64,000 nt of DNA from Diplonema papillatum (Eukaryota; Euglenozoa; Diplonemea; Diplonemida; Diplonemidae), in the NCBI GenBank assembly GCA_030068145.1, contig JAPJBO010000081.1:186001-250000 (forward strand). Direction: 5' to 3'. Below are positions 31,268 to 43,149 of this stretch, in pieces. A model generated the notes under the pieces. It did no database searches. It was not told where the DNA came from and saw nothing but the letters and a program-made list of their open reading frames with translations. Both the position numbers and the translations under genes were made by a program. Positions within the stretch are counted from its first letter, which is position 1; each line of letters opens with the position of its first letter.

Positions 31268-33799
31268 ATGGGATGCTGGAAGCGGGGCTTGTCTTTGCTG
31301 TCGGTGGCCGTTTGGTCGGCGGAGGCAGAGTTCGTGCTGGTGGGCTCGCTCGACAGCCTCGCCGACGCGTCGCGCGTGGTTTTTTCGGACACAGGCGACG
31401 TCGGCCTGCTGCAAGATGGGCTGGCCGCGAAGGTTCTACTGACGGCCGGCGTCCCGAACGCCGTGCAGCCGGCAGGCGCGATCGAGCTAGACCCGAAGGC
31501 CGCGTACAATTTTGTAAGCCTCGCCCTCAGCGCCGCGGGCAAGACGGCGTCAGCCTTCGACAGCACGACCATGTACCAGTTCGACCTCACCACGGCCGCC
31601 ACCGCTAACGGGCAGCTGCCCCAGATGACTACCCTCTCCATCTTAGCCGAAGTCGGCGGGTTCAATGCGATCTGCCAAGTCGTCTACGGCGGTGTGTACA
31701 GGGCCACCGTCATGAATGGCGCCGATAAATTCCACCAAGCGACGCCCGGAGCTGTCGCGGTTGCTGTGGACGACCGAAACTACGTGTACGCCGCTCACGA
31801 AAAAACCACCAACCAGCTCGCTTATTCCACCCTGATGATGTCCTTCTTTGACACGGGGCCGATAGTCATCAGCGATGTCGCGACGGAGAACATCGGCGAC
31901 ATCGTGGCGATCGACCTGCAAGTCGACAACAGCAACCGGCTGCTCTATCTGTCACACTCTGCGGGCGTGTCCGTTTACGACGTGCAGAGCACCACGGGCA
32001 TCGCCTTCGTGACGACGGTGGCCCTGGCCAGCGTCACGGGGATTATCCCGAAAAATGGTCTGCTGTATATTTCGACAGCTACCGGGCTTTACTCGTATGA
32101 CATGAGTGTGTCGACCAACCCGGTCATGGTGGCGTCGACGCCGCTGCAGGGCGTGGTGTCGAACGGGCTGTGGGTCACCGGCGACGACGTCGTGTACGTG
32201 ACCCGGAAAACAGCGATTTTCGCGTACAAGGACCTGCCGTCCACGCAGGCTCCCCTGACGCAGTCCCCGGCCACCGACGCGCCCGCGACGGACCGTCCGG
32301 CAACGAGGGCTCCTGACACCAACCCGCCGGTAACGGAGACTCCTAGTAGTCCGTCGCCGCCGACGGGCGGCCCGGGTACGGGGGCTCCGCCTTCGGCCAA
32401 TCCGTCGACGGTGCCGGCCACGGCGGCTCCGGTGTCTCGACCACCACTACCGCCGCCAGTAGCTGACAACCTGCCCCCTCGGTTGGCGCAGATCTCAGTC
32501 AGCTACCCGAGTGCGAGGGTGATGATTGCGGACGTGGGCGCGGCGGTGGCGCTGTCGGCGGCGAGCACGCTGAACAGCGCGAATGCGGTGTCGAACACGC
32601 GCGTGGTGATGGCCGCGCAGAACTGCCGGACAGCGACGCAGCAGCAGCTGCCGCGGCTGCTGCACCCGACGCAGCTGGTCGTCGACGGCAGCCCGGCGCT
32701 CGGCGCCGTCGTCGGCAACCTGGGCCTCATGCTCACCTGCGGCGGGCTCTGCTACCTGAGCCTCCGGTTTGCCGAGACGCACGGGCAGCGCCTGTTCCCG
32801 TCGATTTTCAGGGTCGACGACGTGCAGGGCTTCCTCCGCTTCCCGGCCGTCCCCCTCTTCTGCTTCCAGCTGCTGTTCCAGGGCACCGTCCTCGCCGGCT
32901 TGAGCCTGCTCGTGCAGTCCCGCGCGAAGCTGTCGCACTGCGTCGCGGGGGGGTCCGCGTTGGTGACAGTCCTCGGACTTGCGGCGTACATCTTCAAGAG
33001 CGTCCGGAAGGCGATTCCCCTCCGGGCGAAGTACTTGGCGTACAAAGGAGAACCCGAGGTGGCCTCGGAGATGCTCAGTGGGTCCGGTGTGTGGGTGTCG
33101 ATGCAGCGCGCCACGCAGTGGGTCAACCGCTTCGCGAGCGTCGTGCGGCAGTACCGGCAGGAAACTGTGTGGTTCGTCTTCATCGAGATGCTCGCCAGCG
33201 CCGCGCTGGCAGCCATGCAAGCCATCGAAACCGACTCGCCGACAACCTGCGGCCACGTGAAGCTGTTTTCCTCGTTCATCTTCATGATCCTGTGCGGGCT
33301 CGAAGCCTACGTCTGGCCCCACGCGCGCGAGCGCGACTCTGTCATCAGCATCGTGCAGCTCGGAGCCCAGTCGTCCGCGCTTGTTTTCATGTCGAAGGGT
33401 CTGTACAACGGAGTGCCGGGCCATTGGACCTTCCACGTGTCCAGTATTTTGATGTTGAGTTCCATCGTTCTCTCCGGGATGAGAGTCGTCCTCGACGTCG
33501 GCGCCGCCATGCACACCGCTCGTTCTGGCCGGGTGCAGGCCATGCAGGAATCCGCCTTCCTCTCCGGCACGCTCGCGCACCTCGACTCCTTCGTCAAAGT
33601 GAACTGGAACCCGGCCGTCTCCACGACGGACCGCGACGCCGAAACCATCTACTCTGGGTGGTCGTCCATCATCACCCACGCGCACGTGTCTCCGCCCGTC
33701 GAACCTGCATCGCCCCTTTCGCCCCTGTCGCCTCTGCTTGTCGAGCCCCTTCTGTCGGATCCCGCGTTTTGCGACACCTTGGCGATGCGCTCTTCTTAA
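31268..33799 (+). CDS. propeller-like ectodomain, seven-segment membrane protein (paralogue 2)
   Basis: 843 residues from the ATG giving MGCWKRGLSLLSVAVWSAEA, a signal peptide. Residues about 20-322 are a beta-rich ectodomain (VSLALSAAGKTASAFDS, AVDDRNYVYAAHEKT, NRLLYLSHSAGVSVYDV, GLLYISTATGLYSYDM), read as propeller blades. Residues 325-398 form the Thr/Pro stalk (STQAPLTQSPATDAPAT...). A conserved pre-membrane segment follows, with an Asn-Cys-Arg site. Seven hydrophobic segments span residues about 476-745, with GNLGLMLTC, FLRFPAVPLF, LFQGT, GSGVWVS, YRQETVWF and TCGHVKLFSS. The tail is short (about 98 residues). It lies directly after its own broken 5' duplicate. Roughly half the membrane-region positions agree with paralogues 1 and 3, so this is the same family. 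Topology is receptor-like but no signalling motif is visible. Confidence 0.87.
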   Translation: MGCWKRGLSLLSVAVWSAEAEFVLVGSLDSLADASRVVFSDTGDVGLLQDGLAAKVLLTAGVPNAVQPAGAIELDPKAAYNFVSLALSAAGKTASAFDSTTMYQFDLTTAATANGQLPQMTTLSILAEVGGFNAICQVVYGGVYRATVMNGADKFHQATPGAVAVAVDDRNYVYAAHEKTTNQLAYSTLMMSFFDTGPIVISDVATENIGDIVAIDLQVDNSNRLLYLSHSAGVSVYDVQSTTGIAFVTTVALASVTGIIPKNGLLYISTATGLYSYDMSVSTNPVMVASTPLQGVVSNGLWVTGDDVVYVTRKTAIFAYKDLPSTQAPLTQSPATDAPATDRPATRAPDTNPPVTETPSSPSPPTGGPGTGAPPSANPSTVPATAAPVSRPPLPPPVADNLPPRLAQISVSYPSARVMIADVGAAVALSAASTLNSANAVSNTRVVMAAQNCRTATQQQLPRLLHPTQLVVDGSPALGAVVGNLGLMLTCGGLCYLSLRFAETHGQRLFPSIFRVDDVQGFLRFPAVPLFCFQLLFQGTVLAGLSLLVQSRAKLSHCVAGGSALVTVLGLAAYIFKSVRKAIPLRAKYLAYKGEPEVASEMLSGSGVWVSMQRATQWVNRFASVVRQYRQETVWFVFIEMLASAALAAMQAIETDSPTTCGHVKLFSSFIFMILCGLEAYVWPHARERDSVISIVQLGAQSSALVFMSKGLYNGVPGHWTFHVSSILMLSSIVLSGMRVVLDVGAAMHTARSGRVQAMQESAFLSGTLAHLDSFVKVNWNPAVSTTDRDAETIYSGWSSIITHAHVSPPVEPASPLSPLSPLLVEPLLSDPAFCDTLAMRSS

Positions 33800-34086
33800 G
33801 CGCCGCCTCAAAAGGGGTCGAAGGGAGCAGAGAAAGAAAAGAGAGGGCCCCCCATCATAACATGCTCGTGGCCACACTGTTTATGTGTTTTCCCGTGTAT
33901 TTTTCACATGCTATTGCGACACTTGTGAAACCCACCCCATTAATAAGTGGGCCGTGTCATGCAGCAACACCCTCGATCCGCCACCTGTGTGGTCTTTGAT
34001 CAGAGTGTACTGTTGCCGACTTATTTGTGGTGATATTGGAGCAATGTTTCCGTGCACCAGCCGTGCGGGGAGCCTGTATATTTTTT
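33800..34086. other. downstream region of paralogue 2
   Basis: AT-richer DNA after the stop. GGTCGAAGGGAGCAG and short A-runs are present but no polyadenylation signal can be named with confidence. No further gene. Confidence 0.4.
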
Positions 34087-34308
34087 GTTGTATGAGCACC
34101 TGCTTTGTAGGAAATGCTTGAGGAGACTGCCAGTTGCGATAGATCAAAGGAGGTAGATGTGCTGTTGTCCACACGAAGCACAGGTAAATCTGGGTTTAGT
34201 GGCGGGCGTAAGCGTTTCCAACAAAAAAGACCCACTTTGTCGTTGTGTTGTTTTCTCCCCCTCTAGCCTCCTTCGAAATCAGCACTAGGCAGTCCCTCGA
34301 GTATTTCC
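34087..34308 (+). mobile_element. MITE family A, copy 6 (222 bp)
   Basis: Complete: TTGTATGAGCACCTGC, GGAAATGCTTGAGGAGACTGCC at the left, CTAGGCAGTCCCTCGAGTATTTCC at the right, with all interior landmarks. It inserted 290 bases after the stop of paralogue 2. Confidence 0.85.
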
Positions 34309-37239
34309 CGGCACAAAGACGGGTTTCGCCCACCTCCGGGATCCATTGTGACGTAGCGTACTAAGCATGTTTGACCTGCGTTCGAGGACGGGTCGGTCCT
34401 CTCCCACCAGCACAAGTTTGCGTGCGGCGGGCTTTCTCGTCCGCACTGGCACCGATGTCCAACAGAGCACGTCGGTTCTTGCACGCAAACGTGGGCGGAA
34501 TTAGGATACAATTACGGGAGGGGGTCCAGTACAAGCCAACAGTTTTCTTGCAAACGTACTCAGTAAGTTCGAAACATTGGCAAGCTGGTAAAGCTGGCAG
34601 CGTGCTCTCACACAACTTGAGTAGGGTTCCAGGCATAGCTGTCAGCCACAAGGTTTGCCACATCGTGGCCCCATTTAGCCACAAAGTAGCCACAAACCTC
34701 GTGGCTCCCCCGCAAACCCGTTTGTGGCTAATTATGCAAATTTTGGTATCACGGAAAACCGCGTGGAACTAGCTTTTTCGGCCAGAAAATGCATCTGAAA
34801 CACATTTTTCTGATGAATTTGACAGGTTTTTGGGCCTGGTGGTGGAACACTTGATGCATTGCGATATTGCTGATGTTAGCTGGTAGTTCATCTGTATTCT
34901 TGATCCTACCCCGTGTAGACGCTCTCATTTTGGTATGGCCGAGTTTCACTTCAGCAACAATATAACATGCTTTGCATCCTGGCTGAGTCTGGCGAGAAAT
35001 ACTCCTTCCGGGAAGAAATACTCAGACTGAGTCGAGCCTGAGTCGGGCTGAGTCAGCGCGACTCAGTCTGGACTCATTATTATAAAGACATAAAGACGCA
35101 CGAGTTATTAGCGCCGGAGAAGACTGTGAGTGAAACGAGATGCAATGCAGGCAGCTCTTCCTCTCCACCACTTATTTTTTTCGAGTTCACAATTCATTGT
35201 CGCTGCCATTTGGTTACGGGAAGAAGGGAAAACTCCCCATTTCTTGCGAGGACCGGTACTTGCCTCCTTGAAAGCAAAGCTTGATCCTGCTACGGAATGA
35301 ACGTTTATCAGCGGTTTCCCAGTGGGGCTCTGTCCGGCCTCTACAATTGGAGAGTTTCGACAGACTTGGGGAAGCCGTCGGCCGAGAGCTTTCAAAGCTT
35401 TCAAAGCCAAGAACACTTTTTCGGGGGTACCAACATTATACTTCTCCAGCGGAAGCTCCACACTGACGGCCCGTGGGGAGGCCACGCTCTAATGGTCCCC
35501 CAGCATGGGCGCAGCAAACCAGAAAAAAACGCAAATTATGGCCCCCTTCCCGACTCTATAACCATTTCCAAGCACGTCCGTGCAACTCCCCCCTCTCCCT
35601 TAACTAGCAATCAATGCGAACCTCTTTTTTCCTTTTATTACTCTCCACATCAGGGGACTTTAGCTCTTTGTCTGACCCAGCAAAAATGCCGGTTTCAGCC
35701 AAAACCCCGGTTTTTGGGCTCTGCGGTGCCTGCGGGTGTCTGAGTGCCCGGAACCGTCGCCCCGCGCACGCAGACAAGGGGGCGGAGGGGGCTGGTGAGA
35801 TATAAGCTTGCGGTGGTGGTGTGTCTACCAACGTACGTCTACCCAAACTACGGAGATGGTAAGTGAAAATATTCGAGTTGCAGTGACACACCGTGACGCG
35901 CCATGTAACTGCAGTACTGTAAACCACTTGAAATGATGGTTGAATTTATAAATTATTTTCATTTTTTTGAAAACCCGAAAACGGTTCTGAAACCGGGAAA
36001 CCGGGTTTCCAAAATCCCCTGCTCCACATATCAGCTTCTTTCGGGCTACATCGGTACGTATCCGCATCCGGACTCGTATCCGTGTACTCCGGCAAGGTGC
36101 ATTGGTCAAAAAAGGTAGAGCCAGCAGCTCTTGTCGAAAGGAACGCGTCTTTCGTGTTAGCAACTATGCACTATTGGTACTCCGAATTAGTAGTTGGCAG
36201 CGTACAGCAGGTCAGTTCACCTAGTGCGCACAAACAAAAGCAAGCTGCCCCAAAGTGGCTGGGTTCTCGTGGCGACGATCTCCATCGTCTGCAACCGAGT
36301 GTAAAAGTTCCGGCTTTCTTTGCTTGTGCTGGCGTGTCGTGTAAATGGACAGCCATGTGCTGTAAACCCGCACGAAGCACCAACCATCTGAGTTTAGTCG
36401 CCACGTATTCCTGCAAATCTTTAGAATTGGCAGGAATCCTAGGGAAAGGATTTCACCGGCATCCGGACCAGACAAGCTAGGACAATAACTATAAGACGGA
36501 CATGGAAACCCACAGCCCACGGAGTTTCTTGTTGAGCCGAGCTCCTTTGGCTCGCCTGCTTGTACCGCAGGGCATGACTCGTCATTGTGGCAAATGTATC
36601 CAGTTCACGGTCTCTCTTTCTGCTCTCGGAAATGGTCACGATGACTATGAGAACACACGCAAGGGGGAGAGGCCCCGGAGCACCCTTTTGACTTGTCTCG
36701 AGGTGTTCCCTTTCTCTCTCATTATTTCACTCGCTCTCACGGCAACACCAATCAATAGCACATTCATTGATCAACCTGCGCCTAGACGCAAAGCTAGCAG
36801 CAGGAAACCTTGCATGGCAACCAACCAACAAGAAACAGGAGCCGAGCGGCTACCGTACGAGCTTCAACTAAAAAGCGTAAGAAATCACTCAGTTGCCTGC
36901 TCTCAAATGAAGCGGATCTGCTGTCTTTGAGGGCAACCGGATGATGCCAAGTGCAGTCGGCAATCAGGCGCTTGAAAGCTGTCATGCGCTCCAACCACCA
37001 CAAAGCCGTTGTTGCGAAGCTGGCACAGTTTCGAAGCTCGGTGTGGAAACCCGAATCGTTCCGGGAAAAAATGGATGGGGAGCACTTTTTGGAACTATGT
37101 TCTGACCTCTGACGACCTTCTAATCCACAAATAACGCTAGACAAAAACCTTCTGATTTTTCCCCAGGCGCATCACGGAGGCGCAGCCGAAAGAGAGCGGC
37201 AGAGCTGGGGCGAGGCCACCTGGACATTTTGGTCAAACG
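34309..37239. other. intergenic DNA without recognised gene
   Basis: Frames up to about 150 codons, none with a domain. A cluster of inverted CTGAGTC/GACTCAG words is at 35025-35080. 36640-36680 resembles the GATGACTATGAGAAC words of repeat G. A patch at 36950-37110 reads like eroded coding sequence but could not be assigned. Confidence 0.5.
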
Positions 37240-37408
37240 ATTCGCATGCGAGAATAATTATCGCACGAATTTATCGCATATAACCGGCATACGATAGTCC
37301 ATAACACTGTCTTTGCCCGGGTTTTGATCGTGCGATAATGCGAATGCGAATGCTATTGCGATATTTGGCGCCAAATCCCAAATGCGATAACACGCGATAA
37401 TGCGAATC
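37240..37408. mobile_element. short inverted-repeat element (169 bp)
   Basis: Ends GATTCGCATGCGAGAATAATTATCGC and its diverged inverse GCGATAACACGCGATAATGCGAATC; the interior is rich in GCGATA words and holds TTTGGCGCCAAA. No ORF; single copy in this window. Confidence 0.6.
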
Positions 37409-38230
37409 CTGCGACCACTATGCCTTGAGGGGTAGTGAATCCCCGGACTCTGAAAATAAACGAAACCCTTCGAACCTCGGAACGCCAGAGAATTAGTCCT
37501 GCAAATGAGACCAGTCGTGTTGAGCACAGAACCCTTTCCAGCACGTTGTACCCTGAGTTTTTCAACTGGTGGTTCAGACAGTTTTGTAGGGCCTTCTATA
37601 GACGGATTTGCTGTGTTGCCGCGGTACGTGTGGTCTCCTGGGACACGTACACGTACGGCATGCCCAACCAGACTCAACCCCCAACCAGTTGGTGCTTGTC
37701 TCCCCAGCTAGCCTCAAAGAACAAATGCTGTGGTTTAATTAACCAGTTGGATTCCTCTTGTTTGTAGCAGTTGACACTTCATTGCGGGCACAACATGCAA
37801 GAAGGCCTGGAAGAAATCAGCAGACAGCCGATAAACCAACAGCCATCAGCTTTCATTCTGTCGTCAGGTTCGTTCACACCACTGTCCCGTCATGCAGGCA
37901 GTGCGGTGTACAACGCATTCCGAAAGACGTTCTTGCAATCCCCCGAGCCCCTCCAACAACAAGTAAGGTTCTTCCCGGCCAAGGGCAAGAAGCCCCAGTC
38001 TCAGAAAGCAAAATAATAAAGGAATAGAACGAAAGCAACCAATTAGCGTCCTGGGACACGTACGCTAACTAACAGGCAGGAGGGAGTGGACTGGCTCGTT
38101 AGAGGTCAGCTAGTTTCAAGCAACCCTGCGAGGCAGCAACGGATCTGGCCCAAACACGCCGTCGGTTCTCGCAAATTAAGTTACAACGAGGTGCAGTGTG
38201 CTTCCAATAAAGCGACTAACGCCCGCCGTT
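37409..38230. other. intergenic DNA
   Basis: 37580-37700 partly matches 23400-23500. No coding region supported; frames near 37758-38027 overlap each other without domains. Confidence 0.45.
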
Positions 38231-39004
<774 letters not shown>

Positions 39005-39372
39005 CGGGGAGAACTTAGAAGTCTCGGGCTTCTAACTTACACACGCCTCTTTCTTTCTCGCATCGAAAATTGTCAGCGCGGTGACGGAGAACACTCGTGC
39101 AGGTGAATGGGTGGGGAGGCCCTGGGGACCGCGAAGTGTGCGACCGCCGCGCGACTTGTTTTGACCTTTTCTCTATCTTCCTCTTTCTCTCTTCGCTTCC
39201 ACAATTCCGGCATCTGGCCAGCTAGGACCGCCGCATTTCTGGTTACCGCAAAATCGCAAGAGGACGCACGCCGTCTTCTATTGGAACTGGTCTACGTACA
39301 GAACCAACATCAACATCACAAGAGCCTGCCTGTCTTTGCTTTCTATGCTCGCGACTGTTTTCTTCTTGAATT

Positions 39373-39815
39373 GCTCCTGCTTTGCAGCAAATACTCGAGG
39401 ATGCCACCAGTTGCGAATCGCGAAGGTGTGAAAATGTGCCGTAGCCCACTCGAAACGCAGGTAAATCTGGATTCAGTGGGCCGAAGCTCTCAACAACAGC
39501 TCTTATTGTGGAATTGCGTCTCTAGGCAAAAACCCGTTTTCACATCTCTTCTTCCCTCTTCTAGCCTCCATCGAACAAGCAGTGGACGGCTCCTCTGAGT
39601 ATTTCTCTTGTATAATCACCTGCTTTGTAGTTGAGGCGGCTGCCAGTTGCGAAATCTCGAAGGAGGTTAATGTGTGCTGTAGCCCACACGAAGCACAAAT
39701 AAATCTAGGTTTCGTGGCGGGCGCAAGCGATCCACAAGAAAAGACCCACTTTGTAGGTGTACTGTTTTCTCCCTCCAGACTCCTTCGAAGCACAAAGCAG
39801 CCCCTCGATACTTTT
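39373..39815 (+). mobile_element. two head-to-tail MITE family A copies
   Basis: Copy 7 (39373-39605) is the most diverged; copy 8 (39608-39815) lacks part of its left terminal repeat (GCTTTGTAG then TTGAGGCGGC). The junction ATTTCTCTTGTATAATCACC joins the end of one to the start of the next with no other DNA between. Confidence 0.8.
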
Positions 39816-40254
39816 CTTTTTCTTTTGCAAGGGCCTAGGTTAGGTGTCATGGGGGGGCCTTCACTGCGTGCACACCAAAGCTGCATCCTCGTCTTGTAGC
39901 CGTGTTGTGTATAAGTCTTCGTGGGGGCCTGGTCAACCACCTCATCACAATAGGTGCAAACTTTCTCGACACCGGGGGCGGGTCTCCATGAAGAAGAGAA
40001 AGGTAAAGCAAGGTCCCCTGCGCCTGCTGTCTCCGGCTGCTTCGGCAGACGACACATACTACTACTACTACTTGCAAGGGCCTCACGGTTTTAATCAAAC
40101 AAGTACACGTCATCCTCGCCCCGATCTTTTCGAGGCATGCAATGTGTTAATGTGCGCTTGTACAACGAGCCAACGTGTGGATGCGTCAACGCAAAGGTTT
40201 TCTTTTAGGAAAGGTATAACGAAAACCTGCGAAGGCACACGTCTTATTATTTTT
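39816..40254. other. intergenic spacer
   Basis: Short frames only; a run of CTACTACTA at 40060. Nothing recognised. Confidence 0.5.
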
Positions 40255-40473
40255 TTGTATAAGCACCTGCTTTGTAGGAAATGCTTGAGGAGACTGCCAG
40301 TTGCGATAGATCAAAGGAGGTAAATGTGCTGTAGCCCACACGAAACACAGGTAAACCTGGGTTTATAGTGGGGCGAAAGCGTTCAACAAAAAAGATCCAC
40401 TTTGTAGTTGTATTGTTTTCTCCCCCTCTAGCCTCCTTCGAAATGAGCACAAGGCAGTCCCTCGAGTATTTTT
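40255..40473 (+). mobile_element. MITE family A, copy 9
   Basis: Complete, TTGTATAAGCACCTGC to CAGTCCCTCGAGTATTTTTC, closest to copy 6. Its right end abuts the direct repeat flanking a reversed repeat C copy. Confidence 0.85.
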
Positions 40474-40938
40474 CACAGTACAGTCTCAGTACTACGGTTG
40501 GTACCAGGGAAAGCCTGGCATACGGGAGCCCATCTTCACGTGTTCGGCGGTACTGCAGAGCCACGGGCCTACGGGTCAAGTGGCTCCCGATTTCCCAAAC
40601 TAAAGCATCAAGGCTTGGCGCACCTTGGGGCTTGGCGCTTGCGCTTAACTCAAGTTCGTCGAGACGGTCTGCCGCAGGGAGAGCGGACGGAGTTGTGGCA
40701 CTGTGCTGCCTCCGACTCAAGCTTTGCAAGCTGTGGTTGACCGTCACGTTCCTGGACCAGAAGCGGCCTTGTTCTTTTTTTTGAAACCTCAACACAAAAC
40801 AAGTTGTCGACAACTAACAAGTAAAAGAATAAAACAAAACTACGCAACAAGTTGTCGACAACTAACAAGTAAAAGAATAAAACAAAACTACGCATTTCTT
40901 CCTCTCTTCACAGTACAGTCTCAGTATTACGGTTGTAC
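40472..40938 (+). mobile_element. SINE-like repeat C, copy 3, within 32-bp direct repeats
   Basis: Repeat C (40504-40790, plus orientation, GGTACCAGGGAAAGCCTGG to GAAGCGGCC and a T-rich tail) is followed by a 51-base tandem pair with AACAAGTTGTCGACAAC (40797-40900). Nearly identical 32-base sequences (TTCACAGTACAGTCTCAG...TACGGTT) occur at 40472 and 40907. They could be a very long target duplication or the product of recombination. Confidence 0.6.
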
Positions 40939-41394
40939 CGAAGCATGGATTCCTTCGAGAAATCGAGATTCTGAGCGCTTTTCCGGAGCAACGGTGCACG
41001 AAAGTTTGACTGGAGTTTGACGTCAGTTAAATCCGACCAAAGCCTTCATGTACCCACAATGAACTTGGTCAGCTGTCGAGGGTTTTATACGGTGCGCCGA
41101 AATAGACTTGGTCAGCACAATCTCAAAAAAAATTGATAATCTCTCCCAGAGGCGAGATTATTGGTACGGCTGTTCGTGATAAACTTTTCAAAGCGGCTGA
41201 GTTCTACAGAAGCGTATGCGGCTCAACAACTGTGTGAACCGACTTCGCCAACCCACGAAGTTTCCCCCTCACCGAGATTCGCGTCACAAGGATGCCTTGC
41301 TCAACGAATGCAAGCCAACCTGGGCAGTCTTGCAGACTTTCCAACTCGGTTCTGAAGTTGCCGTCGTGTTCCCAGCTACTTCAAACGTCCTGGC
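40939..41394. other. intergenic DNA, possible eroded transposase upstream part
   Basis: CTTGGTCAGC occurs twice in inverted or direct context at 41065 and 41110. A short frame at 41216-41400 ends FPATSNVLAC, which would fit just upstream of the hAT-like motif that follows in another frame. Confidence 0.35.
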
Positions 41395-41560
41395 ATGCTG
41401 AGCATCATGCCCCTGGCTTCCGCATCAGCCGATAGGCTGTTCTCAACAATGCGACTGGTCATTACACCGCCCTCTGCTCGACTCTTCGCTTTCCCAGCTG
41501 CTGTTTTTAAGTGTCGAAGCACAATGGGATGGGGGCGATTGTTGTTGAAGAGTTCCTCAA
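41395..41560 (+). pseudogene. hAT transposase C-terminal relic
   Basis: The frame encodes SIMPLASASADRLFSTMRL, then after a short insertion RSTMGWGRL, the order and spacing of the hAT dimerisation domain signature (Ser-rich, ER/DR-x-FS, then RSTM-x-x-RL). Frameshifts separate it from FPATSNVLAC just upstream, and no catalytic region is visible. It is a short decayed fragment of a hAT DNA transposon. Confidence 0.5.
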
Positions 41561-41696
41561 GTCACCTCGAAAGTTGGACTACGCAGGCCTGGATATAAGC
41601 CATCGTCATTCGCACTCCGACAGCGCGCTGATTCAATGCTCCATCTGCCAACAGTGACACTGAGTCCCCACGCTCTTGTTCTTGATATACCGGATA

Positions 41697-41729
41697 CTCC
41701 TCGGAGAGATGGTCCCTGCACTCTAACTC

Positions 41730-41794
<65 letters not shown>

Positions 41795-41814
41795 CTCTCT
41801 CTCTCTCTCTCTCT
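41697..41814 (+). repeat. repeat G core with CT microsatellite
   Basis: CTCCTCGGAGAGATGGTCCC and CTAACTCG followed by about 80 bases of CT. Same core as at 27190 and 58790. It lies just beyond the 3' end of the minus-strand recombinase ORF. Confidence 0.8.
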
Positions 41815-41931
41815 GAACTTCTTACCTCGGGCTTATTTCGGACCGGCCGCGTTGCTGCCCTCAAACCTCGCACTCGTGTGCTTGCTAACAAGAAAGATAA
41901 ACGGCAAACCAAGCTAGACCACTAAACTGCA

Positions 41932-43149
41932 CTACTTGTGCCACGAAAGATACAAATCCCGATACCATGCCGCATAAAGAACATGAGTCTGCAAAATAAA
42001 ACCGCCCGAACAGTACAGTTTTTCGGGAGGGGAGTTGCGCTTGTACGCGACGTTGAACACCGGCCCGTCGATGCTCGACCTTCCGGCGACAAACCTTTCC
42101 ACGTCCTGCCGAAACACGCCCCTCAAGCACACGTTTCGTCTTGTGGGCCGGTTCTCCGTCTTCGACTCCCTCTGCACCACCGTCAGCTTGAGCACGTCCG
42201 CTTCTCTCTGCACAACCTTCAGATCTTCCAGCCGCGACACGCCCTCCCAGCGAAGCCCCAACAAGTGCTGAACGCAGCAAAACGCCATCTGCTCTGGACT
42301 CAGCGCCCTCCGCAACAGTTCCCAGTGCTTCGGTTCCACCGGCGCAGCCTGCCTTGTTGGCACATCGGCTCCCAACGCCGTCAGACCCGCTACGTGCGCC
42401 TCCAAGATTCCCAGCCGCACGTGCGGCGCCCATCTCTGGAACACCGACCGAAGGCACAGGGCGTAGTCCCTCTGTGTCGAGGGCCTCACCCCTGCTGATT
42501 CTGCCAGGTACACCCCGACCCAGTCGTGCAATCCCGCCCCAGGAAACCTCTTCTTCACCCCGACCAGCTTTTCCAACCGTTGCGCCCACCTGACCATCGT
42601 GGTCGCCGCTACTGCGCGCGCCTGCACTGCCTCGAGGTACTCTCGCTGTTGCCTCGTGACGATGCCGTTCCCCTTTGCCCCCAGGCCAAGCTCCGCCAAA
42701 GCCTCCATCAGCCTCCCGTAGGCCCTTTCTCTTGCCTGAATCCCCGCCAATCCCGAATGGCGCCCGTCTAACCTGAGTCTCTCTGACACCGCCGCGTTCA
42801 CCCCTGTTGTTTCCCGTACCCCAAAACCCCGCTCGCTGTCCCCTCGCGACCCCGTACCCCTGTACCCCATTCTCCCTCTTTCCCCGTTGGGAGATCGAAC
42901 GCCCCCCGCCGCACCTGCCGGTGCCGCCATTGTCCCCAGTACCCTTTCCATTTTCCTTATTCCCGCCTGAAAGGCTGCAGTTACCTGCCCCCGTCCCGAG
43001 TTCCCCCCAATTGTCACTTCTTTCCTTTCCCCGTTCCGCCCTGGCGAAAACCCCCCGTCTGGAACCCCGTTCCACCCTGACGAAACCCCCCCGTCGGGTA
43101 CCCAATCTTCCCCCCGGTTACCGGCTGCACGTACGTGCTCCTGTTCCAT
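41932..43149 (-). CDS. truncated tyrosine recombinase of a VIPER/DIRS-like retroelement
   Basis: 405 residues from the first ATG in frame (MEQEHVRAAGNRG). The first 120 residues are Gly/Arg-rich and low-complexity. Residues about 130-290 are helical and fit a recombinase core-binding domain. The catalytic region follows: HLLGLRWEGVSRLEDL supplies the first catalytic Arg near residue 299, and VVQRESKTENRPT the beta-hairpin Lys near 329. The His-x-x-Arg and Tyr motifs that should come next are missing; the frame runs into unrelated sequence. The enzyme would integrate circular DNA copies without an integrase, but this copy is inactive as it stands. Its start overlaps the upstream Gag-like ORF by 136 bases in another frame, as in compact retroelements. 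No reverse transcriptase follows. Confidence 0.65.
   Translation of the reverse strand: MEQEHVRAAGNRGEDWVPDGGVSSGWNGVPDGGFSPGRNGERKEVTIGGNSGRGQVTAAFQAGIRKMERVLGTMAAPAGAAGGVRSPNGERGRMGYRGTGSRGDSERGFGVRETTGVNAAVSERLRLDGRHSGLAGIQARERAYGRLMEALAELGLGAKGNGIVTRQQREYLEAVQARAVAATTMVRWAQRLEKLVGVKKRFPGAGLHDWVGVYLAESAGVRPSTQRDYALCLRSVFQRWAPHVRLGILEAHVAGLTALGADVPTRQAAPVEPKHWELLRRALSPEQMAFCCVQHLLGLRWEGVSRLEDLKVVQREADVLKLTVVQRESKTENRPTRRNVCLRGVFRQDVERFVAGRSSIDGPVFNVAYKRNSPPEKLYCSGGFILQTHVLYAAWYRDLYLSWHK

Noticed and set aside
32495..33877. 460-codon minus-strand frame opposite paralogue 2
   Set aside because: Antisense of the membrane domain, low-complexity charged composition, no recognisable motif.
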